DNA of 12,450 bases from Caldifarciminota bacterium (GTDB taxonomy: Bacteria; Hydrothermota; Tepidihabitantia; B3-TA06; JALVRC01): contig JALVRC010000125.1 in the NCBI GenBank assembly GCA_027025255.1, positions 1 through 12,450 on the forward strand, in the 5' to 3' direction. A program made the position numbers and the translations under genes. Each line of letters begins with the position of its first letter. Position 1 is the stretch's first letter. Below the pieces are notes generated by a model. That model searched no databases. It was not told the DNA's origin and saw only the letters and a program-made list of their open reading frames with translations. Below are positions 1 through 6,346 of the stretch, piece by piece.

Positions 1-111
1 CTATATCATCTATAGATTATATATAAAAAACAGATATATATCAATAGTAGTAGTAGCTATATCTATCACTTATGAAGGTAATCTATCTACTTATCATTTT
101 ATAATAAACTA
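1..111. other. Low-complexity AT-rich left end, possible assembly artefact
   Basis: This stretch is made of short motifs based on tat/ata and a small tag repeat around 46-55. It looks unlike both the coding DNA and the intergenic DNA elsewhere in the window. The reading frame of the downstream zinc-ribbon gene hits stops at 73-75 and 79-81, although the family needs well over 100 more N-terminal residues. A second frame stays open from base 2 to 109, but its translation is rich in I, Y and V and resembles no domain I know. The simplest inference is an error-prone or chimeric contig end; a real rearrangement or a frameshift in the gene is also possible. Confidence 0.4.
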
Positions 112-387
112 ATTTATAACAACAAACTACAGAATGAAAAAAATGAGTACTTAACACAAAGGGAGAAAATTATATCTGAAGTTCCCAAAAATTATATTTC
201 TGTTTATGAAAAGATTTCTAATACCAAAGATGGTATTGCAATTTCAGAAATATTTGTTGAAAATAATGAAGCAATTTGTGGGGAATGTTATGATAGAATT
301 CCATTCCAAACTTATATAGAAATAAAAAAAGAAGAAAAGCTTTTTTTCTGTGAAAATTGTGGCAGAATCCTTGTTGCCCACCATTAA
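82..387 (+). pseudogene. C4-type zinc-ribbon protein, 3' part only (DUF164/CdsZ-like)
   Basis: The frame ending in TAA at 385-387 encodes about 100 residues with the C-terminal signature of the C4 zinc-ribbon family that follows a long coiled coil. A charged helical stretch leads to a VYEKI-x-N-T-K-D-G-IA segment. Next comes a first CxxC (CGEC, bases 277-288) and a second CxxC (CENC, 349-360) followed by GRILV, the usual end of this family. Full-length members are about 230-250 residues, so the N-terminal coiled coil is missing. The frame is closed by stops at 73-81, in a stretch that looks unreliable, so the gene is broken by the contig end rather than clearly decayed. The adjacent RNase H gene overlaps its 3' end, a neighbourhood I recall for this family. 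The protein is thought to act in RNA or protein quality control; that role is family knowledge and is not visible here. Confidence 0.75.
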
Positions 388-778
388 AATATTTGTTGAC
401 GGCGCCTCTTCTGGAAACCCCGGGCCTGCTGGCATTGGAATTGTTATATATAAAAATGACAAGAAACTTTTAGAAAAATCCATTTCAATTGGGAAAACCA
501 CTAATAATGAAGCTGAATACACTGCCTTATTGGTTGGTTTGAAAAATGCAATCACAATGCAAGCATATAGTGTAAATGTTTTTTCTGATAGCGAACTTGT
601 TGTTAAACAAATAAAAGGTATCTATAAAGTAAAAAACAATAGATTACAAAAGTTAAATAAACAAGTCAGAAAAATAATTAAAGAAATTCCTGACTTTAGG
701 ATAATCCATATTCCACGAGAGAAAAACAAAGAAGCTGATAAATTAGCGAAAAATGCCATAAAGCATGCTACACCTTAA
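350..778 (+). CDS. RNase HI-family ribonuclease
   Basis: A 142-residue RNase H-fold protein expected to cut the RNA strand of RNA-DNA hybrids in the cytoplasm. All four catalytic carboxylates of the type 1 family can be placed: D17 in FVDGASSGNPG, E54 in NNEAEY, D80 in SDSEL and D130 in NKEADKLA. The length suits the short stand-alone form without an N-terminal hybrid-binding domain. The start is uncertain: GTG at 350 and 359 and TTG at 371 and 374 are all in frame, none has a good Shine-Dalgarno sequence, and 371 would leave the usual short lead before the first strand. With the 350 start it overlaps the zinc-ribbon gene by 38 bases. Its own stop lies inside the next gene, so translation is probably coupled. 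Some relatives are annotated only as reverse-transcriptase-like proteins; I judge the nuclease active because every metal ligand is kept. Confidence 0.9.
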   Translation: MKIVAESLLPTIKIFVDGASSGNPGPAGIGIVIYKNDKKLLEKSISIGKTTNNEAEYTALLVGLKNAITMQAYSVNVFSDSELVVKQIKGIYKVKNNRLQKLNKQVRKIIKEIPDFRIIHIPREKNKEADKLAKNAIKHATP

Positions 779-1535
779 ACTACTAAACCAGTATTTAAAT
801 ACTATTTCACGTCTTTCAGATAAAAACAAGAAATTATTAGCATTAATTATATCATTTTTTTCTCTTTTGTCTAAAGATAGAAGAAGAACAATCTATACAA
901 ATTCTTTCTGCCTTAACGTTCCGTATCGCCCTATACAAACTTTTTACAACTTCTATTATTCTCTTTTCTTACTCATTACCTTCCACATAAAAGAAGCTCT
1001 TCCTTTAAAAATAAAAAGCAATATACCTCCAGAACTAAAAAAGGGAGGGATCTTAATATCTGCTCATATAGGAGCATACGAATTAGGAGCAATATATCTT
1101 GCTTTAAGACAAATTCCTTGTGCTGCTATTATTGAAGATGTACCATTCTGGTCAAATTTTCTCAGTAAAATAAGGGAAAAATATAATATAAAGGTTATAA
1201 AGTTAGGCGATGTTTCAGGACTTCTAAAAGCTATAAAAGAAAAAAGAGTAATTTTTATTCTTGGCGATAGATGGATAAAAGGTCGAAAAAGGATTGTAAA
1301 TCTTTTTTCCTGTAAAAGAATACTTCCCGGAGGGATTGACGTACTTGTAAGAAAATTTCATCTCAATCTTTTCTGGGGATATTTTGTTAAAAAAGACAAT
1401 TTCTTTCTGTGTCAAATTAAAAAATTTGAAAATATAAATGATATAGATTCAATTATGTTTAAAATAATCAAAAAATACTATACCCAATGGAGTGTGTTTC
1501 AAAATGGATGGAAATTACCCTACAGTAAGAATTAA
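765..1535 (+). CDS. LpxL/HtrB-type lysophospholipid/lipid A acyltransferase
   Basis: This 256-residue protein matches the LpxL/LpxM (HtrB) acyltransferases, which add a secondary acyl chain to the lipid A precursor at the inner membrane. The catalytic H-x4-D/E motif appears as HIGAYE (H101, E106), following GGILISA as in the family. LGDRW (167-170) and LPGG (187-190) match the later conserved blocks. A hydrophobic stretch near residues 24-35 and another near 62-75 could associate with the membrane. At 256 residues it is somewhat shorter than the usual 290-310. ATG at 765 overlaps the RNase H stop by 14 bases and has no clear Shine-Dalgarno sequence, suggesting coupled translation. Its presence supports a Gram-negative envelope, although the exact acceptor lipid cannot be told from sequence. 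Confidence 0.85.
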   Translation: MLHLKLLNQYLNTISRLSDKNKKLLALIISFFSLLSKDRRRTIYTNSFCLNVPYRPIQTFYNFYYSLFLLITFHIKEALPLKIKSNIPPELKKGGILISAHIGAYELGAIYLALRQIPCAAIIEDVPFWSNFLSKIREKYNIKVIKLGDVSGLLKAIKEKRVIFILGDRWIKGRKRIVNLFSCKRILPGGIDVLVRKFHLNLFWGYFVKKDNFFLCQIKKFENINDIDSIMFKIIKKYYTQWSVFQNGWKLPYSKN

Positions 1536-1953
1536 ATTATTAAGGGGTGGCAAACCACCCAGGTATATGTCAGAAGGAGCATCTGGCGTTGACTTGCATG
1601 CTGCTATTGATTATCCTGTAGTAATCACACCTGGAAATGTAGAAACAATTCCAACAGGTATTGCAATTTCCTTACCTTCACATATGGAAGCACAAATAAG
1701 GCCACGTAGCGGTCTTGCACAGAAACATAACATCGGGATAATAAACTCTCCCGGGACAATAGACAGTGATTACAGAGGTGAAATCAAAGTATTGCTCATA
1801 AATATGGGGAAGAATCCATTTACAGTAATTCCTGATATGAGAATTGCTCAGATGGTATTCACCCCCATACTAAAGGTTATATTTGAAGTAGAAGAAAACC
1901 TTGATAAAACTCTAAGAAATAAAGAAGGATTTGGAAGTACTGGTATAACATAA
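1504..1953 (+). CDS. dut: dUTP diphosphatase (trimeric dUTPase)
   Basis: Hydrolyses dUTP to dUMP and pyrophosphate, keeping uracil out of DNA and supplying dUMP for dTMP synthesis. From ATG 1504 the protein is 149 residues, typical for the homotrimeric family, and all five motifs are in order: ASGVDLHA (26-33), RPRSGLA (66-72), the GTIDSDYRGEI block (84-94, catalytic D87 and Tyr90), RIAQMVF (113-119) and EGFGSTG (141-147). An in-frame GTG at 1492 would add four residues. I prefer 1504 because GGAG at 1489-1492 is then a usable ribosome site and the N-terminus has the normal length. The gene starts inside the end of the acyltransferase gene (32-base overlap). The first glycines of motif 5 are replaced by N-K-E, a mild deviation. 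Confidence 0.95.
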   Translation: MDGNYPTVRIKLLRGGKPPRYMSEGASGVDLHAAIDYPVVITPGNVETIPTGIAISLPSHMEAQIRPRSGLAQKHNIGIINSPGTIDSDYRGEIKVLLINMGKNPFTVIPDMRIAQMVFTPILKVIFEVEENLDKTLRNKEGFGSTGIT

Positions 1954-1976
1954 TAACTAAAATGTAAGGAGGAAAA

Positions 1977-2279
1977 ATGTTAGAAATAGAAAAGATAAAA
2001 GATCGCCTTAAGAAAGTTTACGATCCGGAAATAGGTGTTAACATTGTTGACCTTGGATTAATTTATAACATAGACGTAGATGAAAACAACAATGTTAAAA
2101 TTCTCATGACACTTACAGTACCAGGATGTCCTTTAGCTAATATGCTACAGATACAGACACAAAAAGCTGTAGAAAGTATGGATGGAGTAAATAGTGCAGT
2201 TGTAGAATTAACTTTTGAACCACCATGGAAACCAGAAATGATGTCGGAAACAGCAAGGAGACAATTGGGCTGGGCCTAA
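1977..2279 (+). CDS. DUF59/MIP18-family Fe-S cluster assembly factor
   Basis: This 100-residue protein belongs to the MIP18 (DUF59) family, whose members (SufT, PaaD-like and the bacterial metal-sulfur cluster assembly factors) help mature Fe-S proteins. Visible signatures are the DPEIG-x2-IVDLGLIY block at 16-30, the TVPGCPLA segment with the conserved reactive Cys51, and a C-terminal PPWKPEMMS block. ATG 1977 is preceded by a strong AAGGAGG at 1966-1972, the best Shine-Dalgarno sequence in this operon, 23 bases after the dUTPase stop. No suf or isc genes are nearby, so its client proteins cannot be inferred from context. No unusual residues were seen. Confidence 0.92.
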   Translation: MLEIEKIKDRLKKVYDPEIGVNIVDLGLIYNIDVDENNNVKILMTLTVPGCPLANMLQIQTQKAVESMDGVNSAVVELTFEPPWKPEMMSETARRQLGWA

Positions 2280-2282
2280 ATA

Positions 2283-3476
2283 TTGGAATTCATTCACCTT
2301 ACACTGATAGTTGGTACTGCAGTAATTGGTGGATTTTTAGCTCAAAGATTTAAACAGACATGGGTACTGGGATCTATAATTGGAGGAATAGTAGCAGGGC
2401 CGATTTTAGCTACTTTCTTAAACTTTATAATGCCAGCCAATCAAGAATTTTTAAAAGGCTTCCATCCTGAAGTTGTAAGAGGTAATATTGGAATACTTAT
2501 AGATTTAAGTAGTATATTCATTTTGTTTATGGCAGGGCTTGAGACTGACATAAACATGCTAAAGAAGGCAGGAAAATCGGGGTTTTTGACAGCCGTAGGA
2601 GGTATAATATTTCCTTTTCTCTTTGGATTTCTCGGAGGATATTACATTTTCCACTTCAACACAATTGTCTCGTTATATATTGGGACTGCCATTTCAATCA
2701 CTTCCGTAGCCCTTAGTGTTGCTGTTCTTGTTGATATAAATAAACTTAAAACAAAAGCAGGCATGACAATAATTGTAGCTGCTATTGTAGATGATATAAT
2801 TGGGATATTTCTACTTTCAATTGTTACTGGCTTTTCCAGATCAAGACGAATAATTCCTAAAAACATATTAATACTTTTTGTAATTATCTCCTTGTTCATC
2901 CTGATAATGCTTTTATTGCTTATTTTTATTCAACGGGTAAAAGAGCGGTATACACCGTTCAAAAGATTTAATGCAAGAACTAAACTTGGGATTTTTCTAA
3001 TAATTATGCTCATCTTTGCCTCACTTGCTCATTCCTTTAAACTTCATTTGATGATTGGAGCTTTTTTTGCCGGTCTGATACTTTCAATTTTTTTAAAAAA
3101 GAATGAGAAAATTAACATTGGTCTATGGACATGGGGTTTTTTTGGACCTTTATTTTTCGGATGGATAGGCTATTCTGTTAAGATTGATTTTTCGGTTTTA
3201 AATTGGACTTTTTTATTTATCTTTGCTTCCGCTTTTATAGGTAAAATTATAGGAGCAGGTATTGGTGCAAAGTTATCTGGCCTTTCTTTCCACAATAGCA
3301 CATCTGTTGGGGTAGGTATGAATAGTAGAGGAGGTATTGATCTTGTTGTTGCTGAATCCGCACTAAGTATTGGAATAATAGATAGAAATCTCTTCTCTAT
3401 TCTGGTATTCACATCTGTAATAACTATTTTTATAACACCATTTCTACTTTCACACTTAAAAAACCAAATAGAATGA
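2283..3476 (+). CDS. CPA2-family Na+/H+ (cation/proton) antiporter
   Basis: A 397-residue polytopic inner-membrane protein of the monovalent cation:proton antiporter-2 family (NapA/KefC-like transport domain). The hydrophobic pattern suggests about 11-13 membrane segments. Family landmarks include FMAGLETD (82-89), the paired acidic residues in IVDDIIG (D170, D171) thought to bind the cation or proton, and a Gly/Ser-rich GMNSRGGIDLVVA segment in the C-terminal half. It stops after the membrane domain, with no TrkA-N or other cytosolic regulatory domain, as in NapA-type exchangers. The start is TTG at 2283, three bases after the preceding stop. No later ATG would keep the first membrane helix, so the rare start is accepted and coupled translation is likely. 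The ion specificity cannot be read from sequence. Confidence 0.9.
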   Translation: MEFIHLTLIVGTAVIGGFLAQRFKQTWVLGSIIGGIVAGPILATFLNFIMPANQEFLKGFHPEVVRGNIGILIDLSSIFILFMAGLETDINMLKKAGKSGFLTAVGGIIFPFLFGFLGGYYIFHFNTIVSLYIGTAISITSVALSVAVLVDINKLKTKAGMTIIVAAIVDDIIGIFLLSIVTGFSRSRRIIPKNILILFVIISLFILIMLLLLIFIQRVKERYTPFKRFNARTKLGIFLIIMLIFASLAHSFKLHLMIGAFFAGLILSIFLKKNEKINIGLWTWGFFGPLFFGWIGYSVKIDFSVLNWTFLFIFASAFIGKIIGAGIGAKLSGLSFHNSTSVGVGMNSRGGIDLVVAESALSIGIIDRNLFSILVFTSVITIFITPFLLSHLKNQIE

Positions 3477-4000
3477 TTGTAAGTATTTTTTATGGATATA
3501 TAAAGGACAGATATGTTTCAAGTTCCACACTTATCTATAAAACCAATGATAAATTATATGTTTTTGATCCAGGAGCAGACAGACGGATAGGTCTCTATTT
3601 AAAAAAACAGAAACTGAATATTGCAATTCTTACCCATAATCATATTGATCATCTGTATAATATTAAACTCTTACCCAGGAAAACAAATATTGTAAGCAAC
3701 GGATATGTATTTAAAGAAAACCAATTCTTTAAGTATAACTATCCTCACTTTATTTTACCACTTTTTTATTATGCTCACTCTGGTGAAGATATAGCCTTCT
3801 ATTTTAAGGAAGAAAAACTTCTTTTTGCAGGCGATCTCTTCTGGTGGATAGATCAACCCCCTCGGAACTGGTTAAACATTGAGGATCCGTATGCAATATC
3901 AAATAAACTTTTAAAAAAAGCAAGAAAACAGATCTTAGAATCTTATGATATTGATGTCATCATTCCAGGACATGGGAAACCTCTATTCCTTTCTCATTAA
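3473..4000 (+). CDS. Small metallo-beta-lactamase-fold hydrolase
   Basis: A 175-residue MBL-fold hydrolase, probably cytoplasmic as no signal peptide is seen. Metal ligands are all present: THNHIDH (H55, H57, D59, H60), H102 in AHSGED, D121 in FAGDLFW and H167 in IPGHGKP. It lacks extra domains and is near the minimum size for the fold, resembling the compact MBLAC1-like or glyoxalase II-like hydrolases; the substrate is unknown. ATG overlaps the antiporter stop as ATGA (3473-3476), making it the last gene of the operon. The final 41 bases, which encode the last metal ligand, also encode the end of the cca gene on the other strand. No terminator can therefore lie between the two genes. Confidence 0.9.
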   Translation: MIVSIFYGYIKDRYVSSSTLIYKTNDKLYVFDPGADRRIGLYLKKQKLNIAILTHNHIDHLYNIKLLPRKTNIVSNGYVFKENQFFKYNYPHFILPLFYYAHSGEDIAFYFKEEKLLFAGDLFWWIDQPPRNWLNIEDPYAISNKLLKKARKQILESYDIDVIIPGHGKPLFLSH

Positions 4001-5333
4001 GCATTTTGTAAACCATATTTAAAGCCTCTTTTCGCGTTTTAATACTCTCTTCAAGTTGTTGTTCCCGTATTTCTTCCAGAAGTTCTTTAAACAAAGGAGA
4101 AGGTTTAAGACCCATATCAATTAAATCATAACCATTGATAAAGGGCTTAAATTTACTCATCCTCTCATCGTGCTCCATTATATCAATTATTCTTTTATAT
4201 AAACTTAACAAATGTTGTATCTGACCAGCCGTCGCAAAACCATCTGCTAAATCCATAAGCATAACACCAACTGTATGTTTACCTGTAACTTTTATAAATT
4301 TTCTAATGCCTCTATCTGATACCTCCTCTGATGTAGCCAGCAAATGTAGGTGCATATGCCTTTCTACTATAATTTTTATCATTTCTATCTGCTGGGTAGA
4401 AAACTTAAGCAACCGTAAAAGCCTTTCTGTAAATTCACCTCCAGAAGTATCATGACCATAATAATGAAAAGCTCCATCAACCATTATTTCCTTTTCTGGT
4501 TTAGCTATGTCATGAAATAAAGCTGCGAGTTTAAGACAAGCTATAATCCACTCAGAACGACTAAGGTAAGTCCTTGCTTTAGGAGATGAAAAAAAACTGT
4601 ACGATGTATTTAAAAACCTCTCAAGAGTATGATAAACCATCAAAGTATGAGCTCGTGCAGTAGTATGTAAAAGAAAAGCATCAGTTCCAGGAAAAATTTT
4701 TGTAAAAAGTCCCCATTGTATCATATTATTAAGCTGCAAATAACTATTGTCTGTAGAAAAAATCTTTATAAGCTCATAGTGTATCCGTTCCTTTGCCACG
4801 AGGCTAAAAGAAGCATTCTTTATTTTCTCTTTTGTTTGGGCTTCAAAATTAAAACAAAGCTCTGCTGCAAATCTTATTCCCCTTAAGCTTCTCAAAGGAT
4901 CATTGGAGATAGAATTTTTATCTACAACTTTAATTATCTTTTTTTTTATGTCCTTAATTCCATCAAAAGGGTCAATAACCTTATCAATTGAAAAATTTTT
5001 AAAATCTTCTATCTTACATGCAATAGCATTAATTGTAAAATCCCTGTCCCTCAAATCGGCGATTATATCTTTACCTCTTAAACCATTTAAATCAATAATG
5101 TATTTGTCTTTAACAATTCTATATGTGGGAAGTCTGTTATCAAGTTTAATAACAGGAGCATTTATTTCTTTACCAATACTATAGGCTAACTTTTCCACCC
5201 TGTCTTTTTCTAAAACCAGATCTATGTCAGAATATTCCCGTCCTAAAACCTCATCTCTTATAGCCCCCCCTACTACATACACTCTATAAGAATTATTAAT
5301 TTTAAGGGTATTAAATATTGATAAAGGGAACAA
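3960..5333 (-). CDS. cca: CCA tRNA nucleotidyltransferase / poly(A) polymerase family with HD domain
   Basis: This 457-residue class II nucleotidyltransferase adds or repairs the 3' CCA of tRNAs without a template. The head domain shows GGAIRD (22-27), the DID carboxylates (D36, D38), the third carboxylate near D81, RDFTINA (97-103) and the nucleotide-reading helix DPLRSLRGIRFAA (145-157). The second half is an HD domain, with FHD (H274, D275) and HYYGHD (around 290-295). Sequence alone does not separate full CCA-adding from A-adding or poly(A) activity. The start is TTG at 5331-5333: the next candidate, a GTG, lies only four residues before the GG motif. This puts the start nine bases after tRNA-Lys, with no room for a Shine-Dalgarno sequence outside the tRNA. 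It is the last gene of the tRNA-Arg/TPR/tRNA-Lys unit, and both of those tRNAs need this enzyme. Confidence 0.93.
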   Translation of the reverse strand: MFPLSIFNTLKINNSYRVYVVGGAIRDEVLGREYSDIDLVLEKDRVEKLAYSIGKEINAPVIKLDNRLPTYRIVKDKYIIDLNGLRGKDIIADLRDRDFTINAIACKIEDFKNFSIDKVIDPFDGIKDIKKKIIKVVDKNSISNDPLRSLRGIRFAAELCFNFEAQTKEKIKNASFSLVAKERIHYELIKIFSTDNSYLQLNNMIQWGLFTKIFPGTDAFLLHTTARAHTLMVYHTLERFLNTSYSFFSSPKARTYLSRSEWIIACLKLAALFHDIAKPEKEIMVDGAFHYYGHDTSGGEFTERLLRLLKFSTQQIEMIKIIVERHMHLHLLATSEEVSDRGIRKFIKVTGKHTVGVMLMDLADGFATAGQIQHLLSLYKRIIDIMEHDERMSKFKPFINGYDLIDMGLKPSPLFKELLEEIREQQLEESIKTRKEALNMVYKMLNEKGIEVSHVLE

Positions 5334-5342
5334 AAAAATTAA

Positions 5343-5415
5343 TGGGTCGTGCAGGATTCGAACCTGCGGCCACCTGATTAAAAATCAGGTGCTCTGCCAA
5401 CTGAGCTAACGACCC
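5343..5415 (-). tRNA. tRNA-Lys (anticodon TTT)
   Basis: A complete 73-base cloverleaf on the minus strand. A 7-bp acceptor stem pairs GGGTCGT with ACGACCC, followed by discriminator A at 5343. The D-arm has AGCTC...GAGC, the anticodon arm pairs CCTGA with TCAGG around loop TTTTTAA (anticodon at 5380-5382), and the T-arm contains GGTTCGAATCC. The 3' CCA is not encoded: the discriminator is followed by TTAA. It lies 7 bases after the TPR gene stop and 9 bases before the cca start, so it must be excised from a longer transcript. Confidence 0.97.
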
Positions 5416-5422
5416 TATCTTT

Positions 5423-6091
5423 CTAATATCTTAAACTATCAAGGTCAAGCAAAATCTTTTGACCTTTTGCAAACTTTGCAATGTTAACATTTTTATATTT
5501 TTCCTCTATTAAATCATATATTTTCTTGGCCTCTTCTTTATTCCCATAAAGAGCCTCACATCTTGCCGCATTCATCAGTGCATAAGCTGCCAACGGGTTT
5601 CGGGGATATTTCTTATACACCTTTTGATATTCCTTACTGGCATTCTTGTAATCCTTTAATTCTTCTAAAGTATTTGCATACCCAATAAAAGCCGCAGGCA
5701 TTAGAAAGGATTTTTTATTTGAATACTTTTTAATAAACTTTTCAAAAAATCCCTTTGCTTCAGGGTAGTTTCCCTTTAGAAAAGTAATATGGCCAAGATA
5801 ATATAAAGCCTTAATCCCACTGTATGAATTAGGATATTTAACGACTAAAGAGCGAAACTGCGTCTCTGCTTGCAATGTATCACCGTTTGCGAATAAAGAC
5901 ATACTTTGAAGAAATAAAAGATCTGCCTCTGGTTTAACTTTATTACCACTATTAGATAAAAAGTATATACCTCCCGCAATAATCAAAACTATAAGCAATA
6001 TTCCAGTTATCACCTCTTTTTTATGATGATAATAGTACTTCATTGCATCCTCTGTAAATTTAATAAACTTATCTTCTTTTTCTACTTTCAT
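5423..6091 (-). CDS. Membrane-anchored tetratricopeptide-repeat protein (YfgM/BamD-like organisation)
   Basis: A 222-residue protein with a short basic cytoplasmic N-terminus, one hydrophobic helix at about 28-46 and about four tetratricopeptide repeats facing the periplasm (roughly 57-90, 93-127, 130-164 and 167-200; for example GNYPEAKGFFEKFIKKY and KDYKNASKEYQKVY). The layout of one N-terminal membrane anchor plus periplasmic TPRs resembles YfgM, an accessory factor of the Sec translocon, but the pattern is common and the assignment is weak. ATG 6091 is preceded by AGGAG with a spacing of about six. The gene sits between two tRNA genes: 21 bases after tRNA-Arg and 7 before tRNA-Lys. It is therefore expressed from the tRNA promoter and probably released by tRNA processing. 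No function is claimed beyond a scaffold or interaction role. Confidence 0.8.
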   Translation of the reverse strand: MKVEKEDKFIKFTEDAMKYYYHHKKEVITGILLIVLIIAGGIYFLSNSGNKVKPEADLLFLQSMSLFANGDTLQAETQFRSLVVKYPNSYSGIKALYYLGHITFLKGNYPEAKGFFEKFIKKYSNKKSFLMPAAFIGYANTLEELKDYKNASKEYQKVYKKYPRNPLAAYALMNAARCEALYGNKEEAKKIYDLIEEKYKNVNIAKFAKGQKILLDLDSLRY

Positions 6092-6112
6092 CTAATCTCC
6101 TCACTCAATTTA

Positions 6113-6186
6113 TACCCCTGGAGGGATTCGAACCCACGGCCTACGGTTTAGGAAACCGTCGCTCTATCCGTCTGAGCTACAGGGGC
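6113..6186 (-). tRNA. tRNA-Arg (anticodon CCT)
   Basis: A 74-base cloverleaf on the minus strand. The acceptor stem pairs GCCCCTG with CAGGGGT, with a G-U pair at the end, followed by discriminator A at 6113. The anticodon stem pairs ACGGT with ACCGT around loop TTCCTAA, giving anticodon CCT, which reads AGG. The T-arm contains GGGTTCGAATCCC. The 3' CCA is not encoded; the next bases are TAAA. It is the first gene behind a strong promoter and leads the mixed tRNA/mRNA unit. Confidence 0.96.
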
Positions 6187-6197
6187 GAACAGCTTTA

Positions 6198-6225
6198 ATT
6201 ATATATAAAATCACTTAAAAGTCAA
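6198..6225 (-). promoter_or_regulatory. Sigma-70-like promoter of the tRNA-Arg/TPR/tRNA-Lys/cca unit
   Basis: On the minus strand TTGACT (6225-6220) and a perfect TATAAT (6203-6198) are separated by 16 bases. Transcription would begin at about 6191, some five bases before tRNA-Arg. It is the only good promoter seen upstream of the minus-strand genes, and the gaps between those genes are too short for others. Confidence 0.75.
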
Positions 6226-6250
6226 GTAAAAAAATACTGCTTATAGAAAC

Positions 6251-6267
6251 AATTATAATATATAATT
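6251..6267. repeat. AT-only inverted repeat between divergent promoters
   Basis: A perfect 7-base inverted repeat, AATTATA and TATAATT around a 3-base ATA spacer, lies between the divergent promoters, nearer the tRNA one. It could be an operator or an UP-like AT element. In DNA this AT-rich a perfect 7-base palindrome may also be chance. Confidence 0.25.
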
Positions 6268-6312
6268 ACTTTTATTTTAACATAAAAAATAAGTTTTTTA
6301 ATATAGAAACAC

Positions 6313-6340
6313 TTGAATTTTATATTTTTTTGTATATAAT
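6313..6340 (+). promoter_or_regulatory. Promoter of the SDR gene, predicted leaderless
   Basis: TTGAAT (6313-6318) and TATAAT (6335-6340) are separated by 16 bases. The -10 box ends six bases before ATG 6347, so the expected transcription start falls on or next to the A of the ATG. There is no purine-rich ribosome site before it. Confidence 0.65.
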
Positions 6341-6346
6341 AAAATC

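Noticed and set aside
1..111. Microsatellite or CRISPR-like repeat array
   Set aside because: The motifs are irregular and short, with no repeated unit of constant length and no spacers.
4903..5184. Plus-strand open frame of 93 codons inside the cca gene
   Set aside because: It is antisense to a well-conserved part of the nucleotidyltransferase, has no ribosome site, and its composition is that expected of a reverse-complement shadow.
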